Of a stretch of 64,000 bases of DNA, positions 1-11,550 are shown in pieces (the stretch's first letter is position 1; every line of letters starts with the position of its first letter). The stretch lies in contig JAUPFP010000044.1 of the NCBI GenBank assembly GCA_036925085.1, positions 1,488,001 through 1,552,000 of the forward strand, read 5' to 3'. Under the pieces are notes generated by a model. The model ran no database searches. It was not told the origin of the DNA and saw only the letters and a program-made list of their open reading frames with translations. This DNA comes from Brachycybe producta (Eukaryota; Arthropoda; Diplopoda; Playtdesmida; Andrognathidae). The position numbers and the translations under genes are program-made.

Positions 1-580
1 ATTCCGTCTTTCAGGAGCAAACTATCAGAAAAACTTTGAAAGTGTTTTTAGAAACTGGAAGAGTAACTCAATCAATTACAAGTATTGTCTTGTGTGATAT
101 CATTCAAAATAAATTTTTAGTAAACAAAATATATCATCTACTAAAAGTTGGGCAAACATAAAAACCTAATTTTGAAAGATATCAACATAAAAATAGCCCG
201 CGGTGATCGAGCTTCGCCCTTCTAGCTTCTAAAACAATTTCACATTCTACAACAAATTCAATTTCTCTTATTTTTGTTTCGGAATGTGTTTTAGAAACTA
301 GAAAGGTACAGGTAGTTCAATCCCTGAAGAGAGCATTTTCATGTTAATATATTTTAAAATGAGCTTATTATGTCCAGTTTCGAAGTGATTTGATAAGATA
401 TTTTGTAATTTTTGCCTATAAAAAGTTTATTTTGAAAGATATCATCAACATGTTAAAGTGATTCAGCTACCGTTCTAGTTTCTAACATACTTTCAATTTG
501 TTCTTAATGTTGCTTCTGAAATGCAGAAGAATAACCAGAGTTCGAAAATCAGCTGTTCATAAAACATCTTAAGTTCTAAA
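1..580. repeat. Fold-back repeat family C, copy 1
   Basis: Long imperfect inverted repeat. The left arm carries phrases such as CTGTCTTTCAGGAGCAAA, TTTTAGAAACTGGAAGAG and GATATCATTCAAAATAA. The right arm carries their reverse complements, ending near GAATAACCAGAGTTCGAAAA and CAGCTGTTCATAAA. The same family occurs at least a dozen times in the window, each 250-500 bp. No coding potential. The copy may be cut by the window edge and has a partly duplicated interior. A MITE-like element is the likely explanation, but I see no clear target-site duplication. Confidence 0.7.
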
Positions 581-1220
581 GTCATTAAGTTATTATTTGT
601 GCAAAATTCATTTGAATTTTGTTTAATAAAAACAAGCCACCTGTTAAGTAGGTAAGGTCCTACATTTTAGCTGTCAATCATCATTAGAATCTAGTTAAAA
701 ACACCTGAAACTCCCACACTCCAAAAAAAAAAGACAAGATTCGAGATAAACTCAATTTCCATTTTATAGAAGAAGCATCTTACATACAAGTAGCCCCATA
801 TAAAGTGAACGTAAACTATTTCCATAAAACAACTCAAAGTTTACTCTTTAATTTGAATAATTATTCTGCAAGCAGCCCAGAGGGCCGTAGCAGAAGGACC
901 GTTTAGTCCAAAAGCAGCATGTGAATGCATTGTCAAAATGAACTTCTATAACCCACTTTGACAATTAATTCCCTATGCAAATATAATATTGAATCGAATG
1001 GCAGCATTAGTATATATGCCTTGTTCAAACGGCACTTCTATAAATTCACTAAATCAAAATGTCCCAAATGCACAACCTCCCCTCCGGAAGTAAATTCCAT
1101 TGTCGAATCACACTATAGGTACAAAATGAACAAACAAAAATACAATGCAAAAATCTTTATTTTCTTAAAGTGGTCACCTCCTTGATAAAAACTAGAATAG
1201 TACACGGTTATTCTACAGTA
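581..1220. other. Gene-free AT-rich DNA with one recurring motif
   Basis: No exon is recognisable. At about 866-903 lies, in reverse orientation, a conserved motif whose plus form reads roughly CTGCTACAGGCC followed by GGCTGCTTGCAGA. It recurs at 14305-14340, 36727-36770 and 43293-43335, so it is part of a dispersed repeat. This stretch would lie in, or downstream of, a long aminopeptidase intron. Confidence 0.5.
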
Positions 1221-1871
1221 CTAGTGGGGTAACCCGTCATAAATGACGGGAGCAAAATTCACAGGCAATTGTGCCCAGAATTAGAATTTCTTTTCCTCCG
1301 CCCTTTTATGACGTCAAACCAAGTAACCAATTAGAAATTGATGACGTTCATAAAAGGGCTGAGCAAAAAAAATTCTAGTGCTGGGCACAATTGCCTGTGA
1401 TAAACTGTAGTTTAATTTTGCTACTATTATCCCCTCCCCTTTTTATATTTGAAAGAGAAAATGAGTTTTTCATTTTCTCTGGTGTGCGCATGCGCGTCGT
1501 TTGTTCCTTTTTTACTCCTTTCATTTCAATTTCAGTCACCCCCTCCCACTTTCCCCCCCTCCAAGTTTCTCTCCCCCTCCCTCCAAGTTTCTCTCCCCCT
1601 CCCTCCAAGTTTCTCTCCCCCTCCCTCCAAGTTTCTCTCCCCCTCCCTCCAAGTTTCTCTCCCCCCTCTCTACACTTTCCAACCTTTTCCCCCTCTCCAA
1701 TTTAATATCATGTGGTTCTTGGATTGGGAGAGTTCAACATATAGTTGACCTTGAGAAAAAAAGCGGTTCATTTATTCATTTAAATTTATATAAATTCCAA
1801 CGTGGTTTTTGTACAGTGTTAGATCACAGACAAAAGGAAACACAGAAAGACGGGGCTTAATATATATATAA
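1221..1871 (-). mobile_element. Helitron-like non-autonomous element, copy 1 (reverse)
   Basis: Read on the minus strand, the element ends with an 18-nt hairpin (CCCGTCAT stem), about ten bases, then CTAG followed by T. That is the 3' terminal layout of Helitrons. The other end is a TATATATA tract. Inside are a palindromic core with TGACGTCA and CCAAT motifs, a conserved GCGCATGCGC segment, and a pyrimidine-rich part with a 22-bp minisatellite. There is no transposase or helicase. The 5' TC end is not clear, so Helitron or Helentron affiliation is an inference. Three more copies lie at 7382, 38719 and 39267. Confidence 0.55.
1561..1670 (+). repeat. 22-bp pyrimidine-rich minisatellite, five units
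   Basis: The unit CCAAGTTTCTCTCCCCCTCC (plus CT) starts at 1561, 1583, 1605, 1627 and 1649. It lies inside the Helitron-like copy. The other copies have one to three units, so the array expanded after insertion. The Ser/Pro/Leu-rich open frames here are by-products of the repeat. Confidence 0.9.
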
Positions 1872-3824
1872 TTTTTTTGCCTGGAGAAATCACAGCATAC
1901 CTAGCAAAACAAAATGCACACCAGCATGCTACACAGCACACCCTTTAGAAACTATTAGTTTAGGTTTTGTTTACTTTTGCTTTTTTTCCAATAAAATTAA
2001 AAATGTATTTGGAAATGTGAAATTATAGTAACATATTCAAATATAACATACAAAATTTTACAACACTAATTTTTTTCTGAATCTAACTTTCGAACCACCC
2101 TGTATTGCTCTGCAACTTTTGAAAATCTATCTAAATAATGTTTTTGGTTAGATTATCCATTTTCTCCTTATCGGCTTTCGAGATTGGTACCCGTACACTT
2201 ACTACTCACGTACCAACCCAACTCTCGCCATACAGGGTAGATTAAGAAAGAACATGTCTTTTAATCAAATAATAAGCAAATAATAAGAGGATGCTCAGGG
2301 TGACCTACTGCCTGTAATCATCCCGTTAAGATCTCTATCTTGGTGCAATTTTGACACGGAGTAAAAAAAAAATACACGAGATATTACAATGGAAGAAGAA
2401 GAAGAAGCTCCGACTGACATAACGTCGTCGCATTTATCCAACAATTTTCCATCCAATTTCTTGATATTTGGTGTATAAACTTATAAAAGATAAAACCGAC
2501 AACAACAACAACAAAAAAGCAATCCTTTAAAAAGGTGAAACTCATAAGATGAGGTTAACAAATTGGAACCATTATTCCTCCCCCTTGTATAATCCTTCAA
2601 TCCATAATAATAAAATATATGGCTCATTATTCTGAACACTTAAAATAGACTTTTTCTAAGAGAAATTTCATTTCGTGTTTGCATAATAAATGTCTGTATA
2701 AATAACAAGCTTTCATAATAATAAACCCAATTAACTTTATGATTTAAATTAAACAAAAATTCTGCATCTATCTTTTTTTATGAATATATTTTCTTGCAGT
2801 TTTTCACTACAAAGATATTGTCATTTTATGACATATTTAATATTCACGGAAAAAACATTTAACATTTTTTTTTCAAAGCCGCCCAAAAAAAAACCCCTTC
2901 TAAAATATCATCGTTTTTGATCTTTTTTTAAAGGCCAATTTATGTTGTAACCCTTACAATTTGCGTGAAATCTGATATTTTCACAAAGAAAAAAAAACTT
3001 TTTTTGAAAATATAATTCTTTAGAAGAAAACAAGAGCGTCGTGCCACCTAACGATCAAATTGTGAATTTTTTATTTTTTAAAACATGCTAGATGAGTGAG
3101 CTTTAATTTTACATGTATAGCCTCGCTTCAAGGTTCCTTTTACTTATCTTTATCTTTCTATTTATTTTTATGAAGTGAATCATGACTATTTTTTTTACAA
3201 ATATGTAATCAAAATAGACAAAAAAAACATTTAAGCAAAATTATGCAAATTGATTTTTTGAAAATTATGCATTAAAATCAAAAAATGCAAAAAATACAGA
3301 AATATGTCCTTGTTAGGCAAATAAAATATACTATATAGCAAAAGTACAATTAATTAAACGTCTAAAGATGGGGGTGGAAAAAAAAAGTTCAGGAAAAATG
3401 ATGTACCTGGATCTAAAAAAAAATGCCTAGAACCCTATTTACTACCTTGGTTCTATTTTAATTTTTGCCTGCAATAAAAAACATTTCGTGTTTTCATATT
3501 ATCAAAATGAATGGCGAGGTTGAGGAGCTCGATTTTTAATTTAATATTTAAAAACTAGCTTTGCTACAATCACCAGAAGTAATAACAACAAAATGCAAAA
3601 CCAAAACGACTTGCTTTAAGAAGTCTTTTGTGGAATTTTTTTCGAACCCAAATTGTTTGTTCTTAAAAGTCTTATAGTAATCATTGAATTACGGTGTTAA
3701 GTGAGAAGAAATATAGCTCTAAGTTGATGTGGCGCCATCTATATTAGCAAAACACTCAGCTACAGCACAAAACACTTCACACGGTGAGCTTTTAGTTGAA
3801 CTACCTGTGTCAAATTATATCTTA
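1872..3824. other. Gene-free AT-rich DNA
   Basis: No exon, RNA gene or clear mobile element recognised. A CTCF-like TAGATGGCGCC motif lies on the minus strand at 3729-3741. A GAA run at 2392-2407 starts a 29-codon open frame that I do not accept as a gene. It probably lies in an aminopeptidase intron or between exons. Confidence 0.4.
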
Positions 3825-4165
3825 AGGCCTTGCTAGAGCTCAATGAAAAGAACTCTTGAAAAAATATTCCAAAAACATAAATCCACATAAATTCCACTGC
3901 AGCCTATAGCATAATGATAACTCTGAAAACAAAAGCAATTGTGTAAATCCCTATACTGCTCTCTGCACATGGTCACCCTGACCATTGCAGTGTTGCATTT
4001 CCCAATTGTTTTTGTTTTTTTCGGAGTACTCTGAAATAAAAGTTAAAAACATTATTTTAGAGTACTCAGAGATTTTCCACTCTGAAACAGCAGTTTTTGG
4101 AAGAAAAAACTTCCAAAAACTATCATTTCTGAGTGTTTCATTGAGGTCTAGCAAGGCCTTTAGTG
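3825..4165. repeat. Fold-back element of about 340 bp
   Basis: Terminal inverted repeats: AAGGCCTTGCTAGAGCTCAATGA at about 3826 is matched by TCATTGAGGTCTAGCAAGGCCTT ending near 4160 (broken by small mismatches). A second internal repeat contains GAGTACTC twice (near 4024 and 4061). The two short open frames on opposite strands here are a consequence of the symmetry. Confidence 0.6.
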
Positions 4166-4493
4166 GAGAGGCAAGAGAATGAAAAAGTGTGCAGAAATGT
4201 AAAAATTTAAGTACTCATTCTGCGGTTTTAAAATATAAGTGGAGTTAAAAATACAAAAAAAAAATAACACGAAAAGTGGGCAGTCACAAAAAAAAACAAC
4301 AACTAATCTTCAAATCCATTGTTTACATAAAAATCCGACATTATCATCAGTAACATCAGTATATACTGTATATAATATACATAGAATGTAGATCCCCCTC
4401 CTCCTCCCCATTTACACCACAAATATAAACAAACAACAACCCTTTTGTTTTTTTGTACAATTAATTACACTTGAAAATCAGCATAACAATGAA

Positions 4494-4770
4494 CGGGGGG
4501 GGGGGCTTCAAAGAATGTGATAGTTTGATTGTTCAGAAAGATATCCCCCCTTTTTTCTACACAACCTTAACCCCCCCCCCTTTACACATCACCTCTTCTT
4601 TCTCTTTAACTATCCTCCTCAATTATCATCTGCAACAAATAAATCTTCAACAAATTGACAGAATCACGATTATTCAATTAAAAACCATCTTGAGTCAATC
4701 TAACAAATATTTTCTTAAAACCTATTTTATATAAAAAAAAATTCCAATCTCTAGAAAAAGGGGGGGGGGG
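4494..4770. repeat. Cluster of long G/C homopolymers
   Basis: A run of 11 G at 4495-4505, 10 C at 4571-4580 and 11 G at 4760-4770 fall within 280 bases of otherwise AT-rich DNA. No gene. Such runs are prone to sequencing error and length change. Confidence 0.8.
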
Positions 4771-4979
4771 AGGTGTGCTTGAATCATCTCATTTATCACT
4801 TACCTGTCATTAAAATAAAACCATTTTCTGAAGTTTGTGTTATTTTTTTTTTTAATTATTTTAAAATTAAACAAAAAAACTTCAAATACATGTTGTTGTT
4901 TTCCAATTGTTTAAATCAGTAAAATTATTCTGAAGATTTTTTTTTGGTTATCATATAAAAATAACTTGTCTTTCAAAAA

Positions 4980-5720
4980 GTTCATTTACTTAGAAGATTA
5001 ATTACCGTAATCGAGTAACTCTTACCACTTTAAGTTACTTTCGTATTTAAGTTACTTTTCAAAGTAACTAAAGTTCTTAATGACGTTTCGTAACTTCGAT
5101 TAACACTTTAGATTTAGAAGTTAACACCATTTTGAGTAACTGAAACATAAGTTACTTTTATTGAAAGTAACTCAAATCTCAAGCATACAGTTGAAACTTT
5201 AGTGGAGTTTTCCAAAAAGAAAAAAAAAACAGAAATAAACCTAATTTAACTAATCACAAATAAGCTAACTTGAATGAAGTTTTCAAATTAACTGCTAAAC
5301 CATCAGTAACTTTTTTTAACGTACCGAAAATATCACAACAAAATAACGCAAATAAGCAACGCAATAAAGTAATGCTTACCATCACACGTCAATTTTGTCA
5401 GTTGAATTAATTATAGCCATTTTACTTCTTATTTGTTTTGGCTGTAACGGCGGTTACACCATTATACTGTATATATTTCAAAGTAGACAACATTTAGAGT
5501 AACTGAAACATAAGTTACTTTTTCTTGATAAGTAACACTTAAATCTAAAATATAACTAAAATTTAAGTAAAGCCTTTCAGACAACCACAAATTAACCTTA
5601 CTACAAATAAGTTAACTTGAATGAAGACTTTAAAATATCTAATAACCATCAGTTACTTCCTTTAAGTAACTAAAGTTGAAGCTAATAAAAGTTACTTTTG
5701 ATGTTTCTATTGGTTTTTTT
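4980..5720. repeat. Degenerate repeat built on AAGTTACTTT / AAAGTAACTT
   Basis: The decamer AAGTTACTTT and its complement recur many times. A longer block beginning GAGTAACTGAAACATAAGTT appears near 5133 and again near 5498, about 365 bp apart, with similar following sequence. This indicates an old tandem duplication in the aminopeptidase intron downstream of the last visible exon. Confidence 0.65.
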
Positions 5721-5855
5721 TTTTCCTTCTCCGCGCAAGCAACTTAATAATCTTCATAAGTTAATTTTTTCAATAAAGTATTAGAAACTGATCACATAAG
5801 ACGGACAAAATATAAGAAAATAATGAAAATAATGTAAAGAAATGTTTTGACTCAC

Positions 5856-8800
5856 CAAAGCAAAAAGATCGTCTTGAAGTCCGAGACGATCCAAAGGAGG
5901 AAGTGTCTTATCTCGAATGGAAGGTAAAAATGCATCGAGCATTTCGGATGGATATTGGCATCGGTAATAACCGATACTGCTGGGATTGAGCTACGTTTCA
6001 GAACCCCCCAAAAAAACCGTTAATTAGCTACAATGAATTTATTTTCGAATATATCGACAACGGACCTTGACCCATTCGTCGGATCGGACGTTGTCCAGCG
6101 TAACTTCAAGTGTCTTACTGTCTAAAGTAACCTGCTTTGCTTTCGATGTAGGATTACTAGACACACTTACGCTAATCGGAACCACCCACATAGAATTATC
6201 CACAACTAAATCAAAAAAATCAAAACATTTTTTAAACAAATAAAACAGAAAATCAATACTAATACAAAAAAAAAACGGGACAAAAATGACCAACCTTCGG
6301 TACAACCGTCTGCAAAAAACTTCTCTTGAGATAACGAAAGGATTCTCGAATCGCCATCTTGACGAGCGCTGACCTTGATGACGGGATAACCCATCTGTCT
6401 CGTCCACGTACTCATTACCGTGCTGACCGGCTTACTGCTCGCACGTTCCAGTGCCTCCCACAGATCTTCCGTGAAAGTGTTGCCGTATTTATGTTTCGTC
6501 AAATAAGCATTCATCCCTTTGCGAAAGTCCTTTTTCGAACGAGAACGTTCATTTATGAGTAAATTAAAAGCAAAAGAGGTGTTTTTATTAAATTAAAAGA
6601 ATGCTAACGGCATCGCCGATGTAATCGTGGAGCATTCGTATGATACAAGCTCCTTTACGATAGGAAATATCGTCAAAGATTTCGTCCACTTCCGAAGGAT
6701 GACTGACTGGGACCTTTAAAACATTACAAAAAATTTTTAATTAAGGTGGTTTATCGACAGCCAATTTTAGACCTCTGATTATTCTTTCTATCGGAAATGG
6801 AACATTAATAAAACTTGAATTTGTTTTAGAAACTACAAATGTAGTTATAAAAAAAAGACGAATTTCCGTCATATATCTGCAGCATCTCTATCTAGTTCAA
6901 ATACATACCTCGATCGGATGACTGCTACGTAAACCATCGAGTTCGAGAGCTTGAACCAGCATGTCCGAAACAAACTGAGTCCAAATATCATACTCCGGAA
7001 AAAGATAATCTACGCAAAGAAACTCGATCCACGAAGCAAAACCTTCATTCAGCCATAAGTGCGTCCACCATTCCTATTCGAAATAATTAATCAAACCCTT
7101 TACGAACGAAGTTACGATCGAAACAAGAGAGAAAAAAAAAGAAGAAACCAACCATCGTTACAATGTTTCCAAACCACTGATGAGCCAACTCGTGACCTAC
7201 GACTAACCCAACGGTCTGTTTTTTACTGGCTGCCGAATTTAACGGATCAATCAGAAGGCAAGTCTCTCGGTAAGTCACCAATCCCCAGTTTTCCATTGCA
7301 CCTGAAAAACAAATCGAAACCAATCAACAAACTAAATTATAAATTTAGCAATACTTAAGAGGTCTATTTTAAAAATATGGATATTATATATATAATATCC
7401 CATGTCTGTGTGCGTGTCTTCCCTCTAACCCTGGACAAACACCTTTGTCAGAATTTATATAAATTTTAATAAATGAACTGCTTTTTTTTTTTTCTCAAGG
7501 TCAACTATATGTTGCACCCTTTCCATCCAAGAACCCCATGATATTAAATTGGAAAGGTTGGAAAGTGTAGAGGGGGGAGAGAAACTTGGAGGGGGGAGAG
7601 AAACTTGGAGGGGGGGGAAGTGGGAGGGGGTGACTGAAATTGAAATGAAAAGAGTAAAAAAGGAACAAACGACGCGCATGCGCACACCAGAGAAAATGAA
7701 AAATTCATTTTCTCTTTCAAATATAAAAAGGGCAGGGGATAATAGTAGCAAAATTAAATTACAGTTTATCACGGGCAATTGTGCCCAGCATTAGAATTTC
7801 TTTTGCTTCGCCCTTTTATGAACGTCGTCAATTTCTAATTGGTTTGTTACTTGGTCTGACGTCATAAAAGGGCGGAGGAAAAGAAATTCTAATGCTGGGC
7901 ACAATTGTCTGTGAATTTTGCTCCCGTCATTTATGACGGGTTAACCCTACTAGTTTAACAATATATATCGAAAAATATCAGTAAAGGTTAAAAAAGAACA
8001 TATTGAATAAAATCGAAAAAAAATAAAAAAAATAGTCGTAACAAAAAATCTACAAAAAAAATGGCAAATATCGCAAAATTGAAAAACAGCTAAAAATGAA
8101 AAATTTATCGAAAAATTGAATTTTTTGAGGAAAAAAACCTACAATTGACAATAGTCACACCAAAAAAATAATATACATACCTGTATGAAAACAATTTTTT
8201 AAAAAAAAAAATCAAAACTTTCGTCACAACCAATTAAAAAAAATTGTCAAATAAAATGAAAATCGAATTTTGCGAGAGAAAAAAAATTAAAATTAATTTT
8301 AATTTGAAAAAAAAAAACGAATATATCAAGCAAAAAAAAAAACACAACAGAAAAATCAAAAATTGAAAAACATGATAAAAGTCTTAAGAGGGCTCCATAA
8401 AAAAATACTTTCGTAAATGTAAGGTAGATGGCGCTAACCTCCATTGGTGTCAAACTACATTCGCCAATTAGATGAAATAGAATGCAGCCTTTTTAGCTCC
8501 GAAAGCGTCCAAAACAAGCTATTATCAGCACGTGACAAATTTACCCAGAAGAACGCACGTGTAAAAATAGCAACAACGCAATTAAAAGTTTGCCACGTGA
8601 AAAATCAAAAGAAAGGCGAGTTAAGATTTGAAGAGGGCTAGTGGCGCCATCTAACGGTACAGGAACAAAATAAAGGCTCTATTTGCATTCTTAAGCGCAT
8701 ACATAATGGAAGCATAACAATCACATATATCAATTTATGTAAAAAAATGCGCCAATAATTTTCTTAGATATAACAAAATATCGTATATTTTACTTAATTC

Positions 8801-10638
8801 CTTAGAAGCCGAAAAAAAAAAAACCGAAAAACCAACCAACCTCCTGCAAAATCCGAAATAGCGATGAGATCCAGTTTCGGCAACGGATATTCCACTTGAA
8901 AGTAATCTTTGTAATACGGCAACACTTTCGTAGCCACCTAAAAACATACGAAAATAAGATTTTTCGTCACATCTCTCAAGTTTCGATCGTTTATTTTTTA
9001 CGTTTAAACTAAATAATCCCTGCTCTTTCCGACCGACAGGTGTATAAACACGAACATCGATGCCGTCCGCGGTCCGATCTTCGACGTAATCGTATTCACC
9101 TACGACACAAGCGACGAGATACGTCGACATTACGGGTGTCGTTGCAAATTTCACCACCTTTAAGTTTGTATCGGATTCACTGACCGTATCACTGATGACG
9201 TTCTAAGAAAAAACACAACGTAAGATTTACGGTAAATTAAATGGATAACGATCACTAACAAAGCTTATATATACCATATTAGATAGAGTAACCAGTTCCT
9301 TCGGAGTTATCATCGTTATATCGAACGTCGATTTGATCGCCGGTTCATCCCAACAAGGAAAAGCTCGTCTCGCATCCGTCGCCTAGAAGAAAACATAAAA
9401 AAACTAATTAACGCGTCGATTCGCACAGAATTTCGTTGTCATCAATCCTAACCTCAAACTGCGTACTGGCTCCGTAACGAGTTTCTCCGTTCGTAGCCGT
9501 ATATTTGTTACGATAGAAACCCTTCATCTTATCGTTAAGAATCGCATCGAAATCGATACTAAGTTTTCCAACGCCCGGCGTTAACTCCGAATCGAATTCA
9601 AGACTTGCAGTTTCGTTGTCTTGAGATAAAACAACGTTCACTGCTTCCAATGCTATAAAAAAAGATTAGAATGTCGTTAGTTTTTAACTTTTTTCCTTGA
9701 AAAGTCGATTCGAATGTCGGTTTTTACGTTTTCCGGAGTCCGGTTCATATTTGACACTACCAATGGTCAACTCAACAGCGTTTAAAACAACTTTAGAAGT
9801 AGATTCCAGTATCTAAAACAAGCAAAAAAAAAGTTATTTTCATCACAAACGCTAAAAATGACAAATATCTGATAAGGTGTAAACAAATTTTCCTGATTTG
9901 TTTAAAGTTTTCTGTTCGTTTAAGTAAATTTCTTACATTTTTTCTCATTTCTGTTTTTTGTTTTGCTTTTGTGCAAGTTTTCTGTAGTTTTGAACACGTT
10001 TCTTGCAGAATTCTTACCGGTTTTTATACAGTCAGTTGAAAAAAACTGATTTTATACAAATTTTCCACAACTATCTTCGAGTTTTCATATTATTTCTTTG
10101 CATTTTCTCTTCATTTATATGCAGATTCTGGCATATTTCTTGCATTAGTTATAGTTATTGACACATTATTGTGATTTATTTGCATTTTTCTGCTTTTATT
10201 GACTGATTCCGGTGGTGTCCTTGTATTTTCCTAAATAATTTCTATTCTAATTGACATATTTCTGCAAGTATTAGGTATATACAAGATCGCCGATTTCAGT
10301 GAACTTCAAATAAGAAAGGTTGAAATCCGATTTTTTTTTACCTGAATATCGATGGTTTCGTGACCTTTACAAGTGAATTTCTCTAAATTGGGCTGCAAAG
10401 TAATGTCATAATGCTTAGGAATGACATTCTTTGGAAGTCTTTCAAAAGGTTTCTTATCCATGTCAAAAACAGACGAAAAAAAACGACGGCAAAAGAATAC
10501 GAATCGTCGGCAACGATGATGACAAACGTGCGGTAAAAAGATAGACGGAAGTGAATGAAATGGCGCCAACGGAACCGGAAGTTCCTTCTTTACGATCAAA
10601 AGATTGCGTAACGAGATTAAACGATGCAACATTTTCAT
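5856..10638 (-). CDS. NPEPPS: Puromycin-sensitive aminopeptidase (M1 family), 3' end outside window
   Basis: M1 zinc aminopeptidase, which removes N-terminal residues from peptides, mainly in the cytosol. Exons on the minus strand: 10638-10342, 9812-9728, 9652-9453, 9382-9275, 9202-9002, 8937-8841, 7301-7153, 7073-6909, 6713-6609, 6529-6295, 6205-6066, 5990-5856. All have GT-AG borders and matching phase, giving about 639 residues; the family has about 920. The exopeptidase motif GAMEN is at 330-334 (its Gly codon is split by an intron). HELAH is at 366-370 and the third zinc ligand Glu389 lies in NEGFA. Tyr452 in ISYRKGA fits the catalytic tyrosine. The last visible exon ends at a good donor, so the C-terminal helical domain must lie left of the window or beyond an intron of at least 5.8 kb. 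Met10638 gives a leader of about 59 residues; an internal Met at 10461, just before KPFERLP, matches the usual cytosolic start. Confidence 0.95.
7382..7953 (+). mobile_element. Helitron-like non-autonomous element, copy 2
   Basis: This copy lies in the aminopeptidase intron between the exons ending in IAISDFAG and beginning with AMENWGL. It starts at a TATATATA tract. It ends with the hairpin at 7923-7940, nine bases, then CTAG at 7950-7953 followed by T. The palindromic TGACGTCA/CCAAT core is at 7800-7880. Orientation is opposite to the other three copies. Confidence 0.6.
8395..8660. promoter_or_regulatory. Possible regulatory segment: paired TAGATGGCGC motifs and CACGTG boxes
   Basis: Within a long aminopeptidase intron, TAGATGGCGCTA occurs on the plus strand at about 8425-8436 and TAGATGGCGCC on the minus strand at 8641-8653. 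Three CACGTG hexamers lie between them (near 8529, 8555 and 8595). The first motif resembles the core bound by the insulator protein CTCF. A 65-codon open frame (8444-8641, plus) spans the interval, but I see no family resemblance. Function is an inference from motif match only. Confidence 0.3.
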
Positions 10639-10852
10639 GCGCGTTACGCGCGTAATTTGTATATTTTTTTTTTTTGTTTACAACCTTAATCGTTATTTTT
10701 TCCAACAAAAGAAAATGGTACCATATTGTAGGCCTACCACTTGGCGTCGAAGTTGCCGGTTTCGAGATTATTACACTATTATTTACGATAATATATACAT
10801 TTACAATAATATTTACATAAATACTCACTAGATGGAAGCACTTCCATCACGA

Positions 10853-11057
10853 ACAGGCAATTAGAAAACGGGATAAACAGACGTTTACTCCGCTCTTTTT
10901 ATGACGAACGCAATTTCTAATTGGTTGGTTATGTAGTCTGACGTCACATGTTCCGCCTTTTTCAACGTCGAACCACCGAATAAACCAATTAGAAGTTGCC
11001 GTTTGTCATAAAAAAGGCGCAGCAAACGTCTGTTTATCCCGTTTTCTAATTGCTTGT
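10853..11057. mobile_element. Palindromic MITE, family A, copy 1
   Basis: About 205 bp with terminal inverted repeats of about 45 bp: ACAGGCAATTAGAAAACGGG at the left, its complement CCCGTTTTCTAATTGC at the right. The centre holds TGACGTCA and two inverted CCAATTAGAA segments. No coding capacity. It lies just upstream of the aminopeptidase 5' end and could contribute promoter motifs. Related copies are at 33661 and 40466. Confidence 0.8.
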
Positions 11058-11084
11058 CTTCCACTAAGATATTTAAAAGGACCC

Positions 11085-11260
11085 AATTCAAGTTAGAAAT
11101 ATGGTATTTTAAGTTGAACTTTAAACCTTCTAAGTATGATCACAACTTAGAAAAAAATTATTTAAATCTGAATTAATAAAACAATAGTTTCTGTGTTTTA
11201 ATTTTTTTTAGAGGGTTCAACTTTAAGTACAAATTATGTTTTCGTCTTGAATTCGGGCCA
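11085..11260. repeat. Fold-back repeat family F, copy 1
   Basis: Inverted arms: ACCCAATTCAAG with AAGTTGAACTTTAAACC on the left, and GGGTTCAACTTTAAGTAC with TCTTGAATTCGGG on the right. The hallmark of the family is a phrase like TCAAGAAGAAAACTTAGTAC plus TTGAACTTCAACTTGAACCC. At least eight copies or half copies are scattered through the window. Confidence 0.55.
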
Positions 11261-11550
11261 TAAAGAGCCCGTTGGGTTATAATGATCTCTTCTTTTAATA
11301 AAATATAATATGAATTTAGCAACAAATTTAAAGAAATTTTTTTAAGAATAAAATTATTGTCTTAAGATAGTTTATGAAGAGGTAATTTTTGAACTCTGAT
11401 TATTCTGTCTTTCATAAACTAGAAGAGTAGCTCAATCATTGGGTTGTTTCATGTTGCTATCTTTCAAAATAAACGTTTTTATAAGATTAAAAAATATTGT
11501 CTGCTTTGAACATGGGTCTTGTTTAAATTGACATAAAAATCTTATTTTGA

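Noticed and set aside
1391-1860. Overlapping Ser/Pro/Leu-rich open frames of 99-119 codons
   Set aside because: They lie in the pyrimidine-rich part and minisatellite of a Helitron-like element, and equivalents appear in every copy with frame changes.
2389-2478. Short frame starting with a Met and five Glu codons
   Set aside because: 29 codons arising from a GAA run, with no donor in suitable phase and no recognisable continuation.
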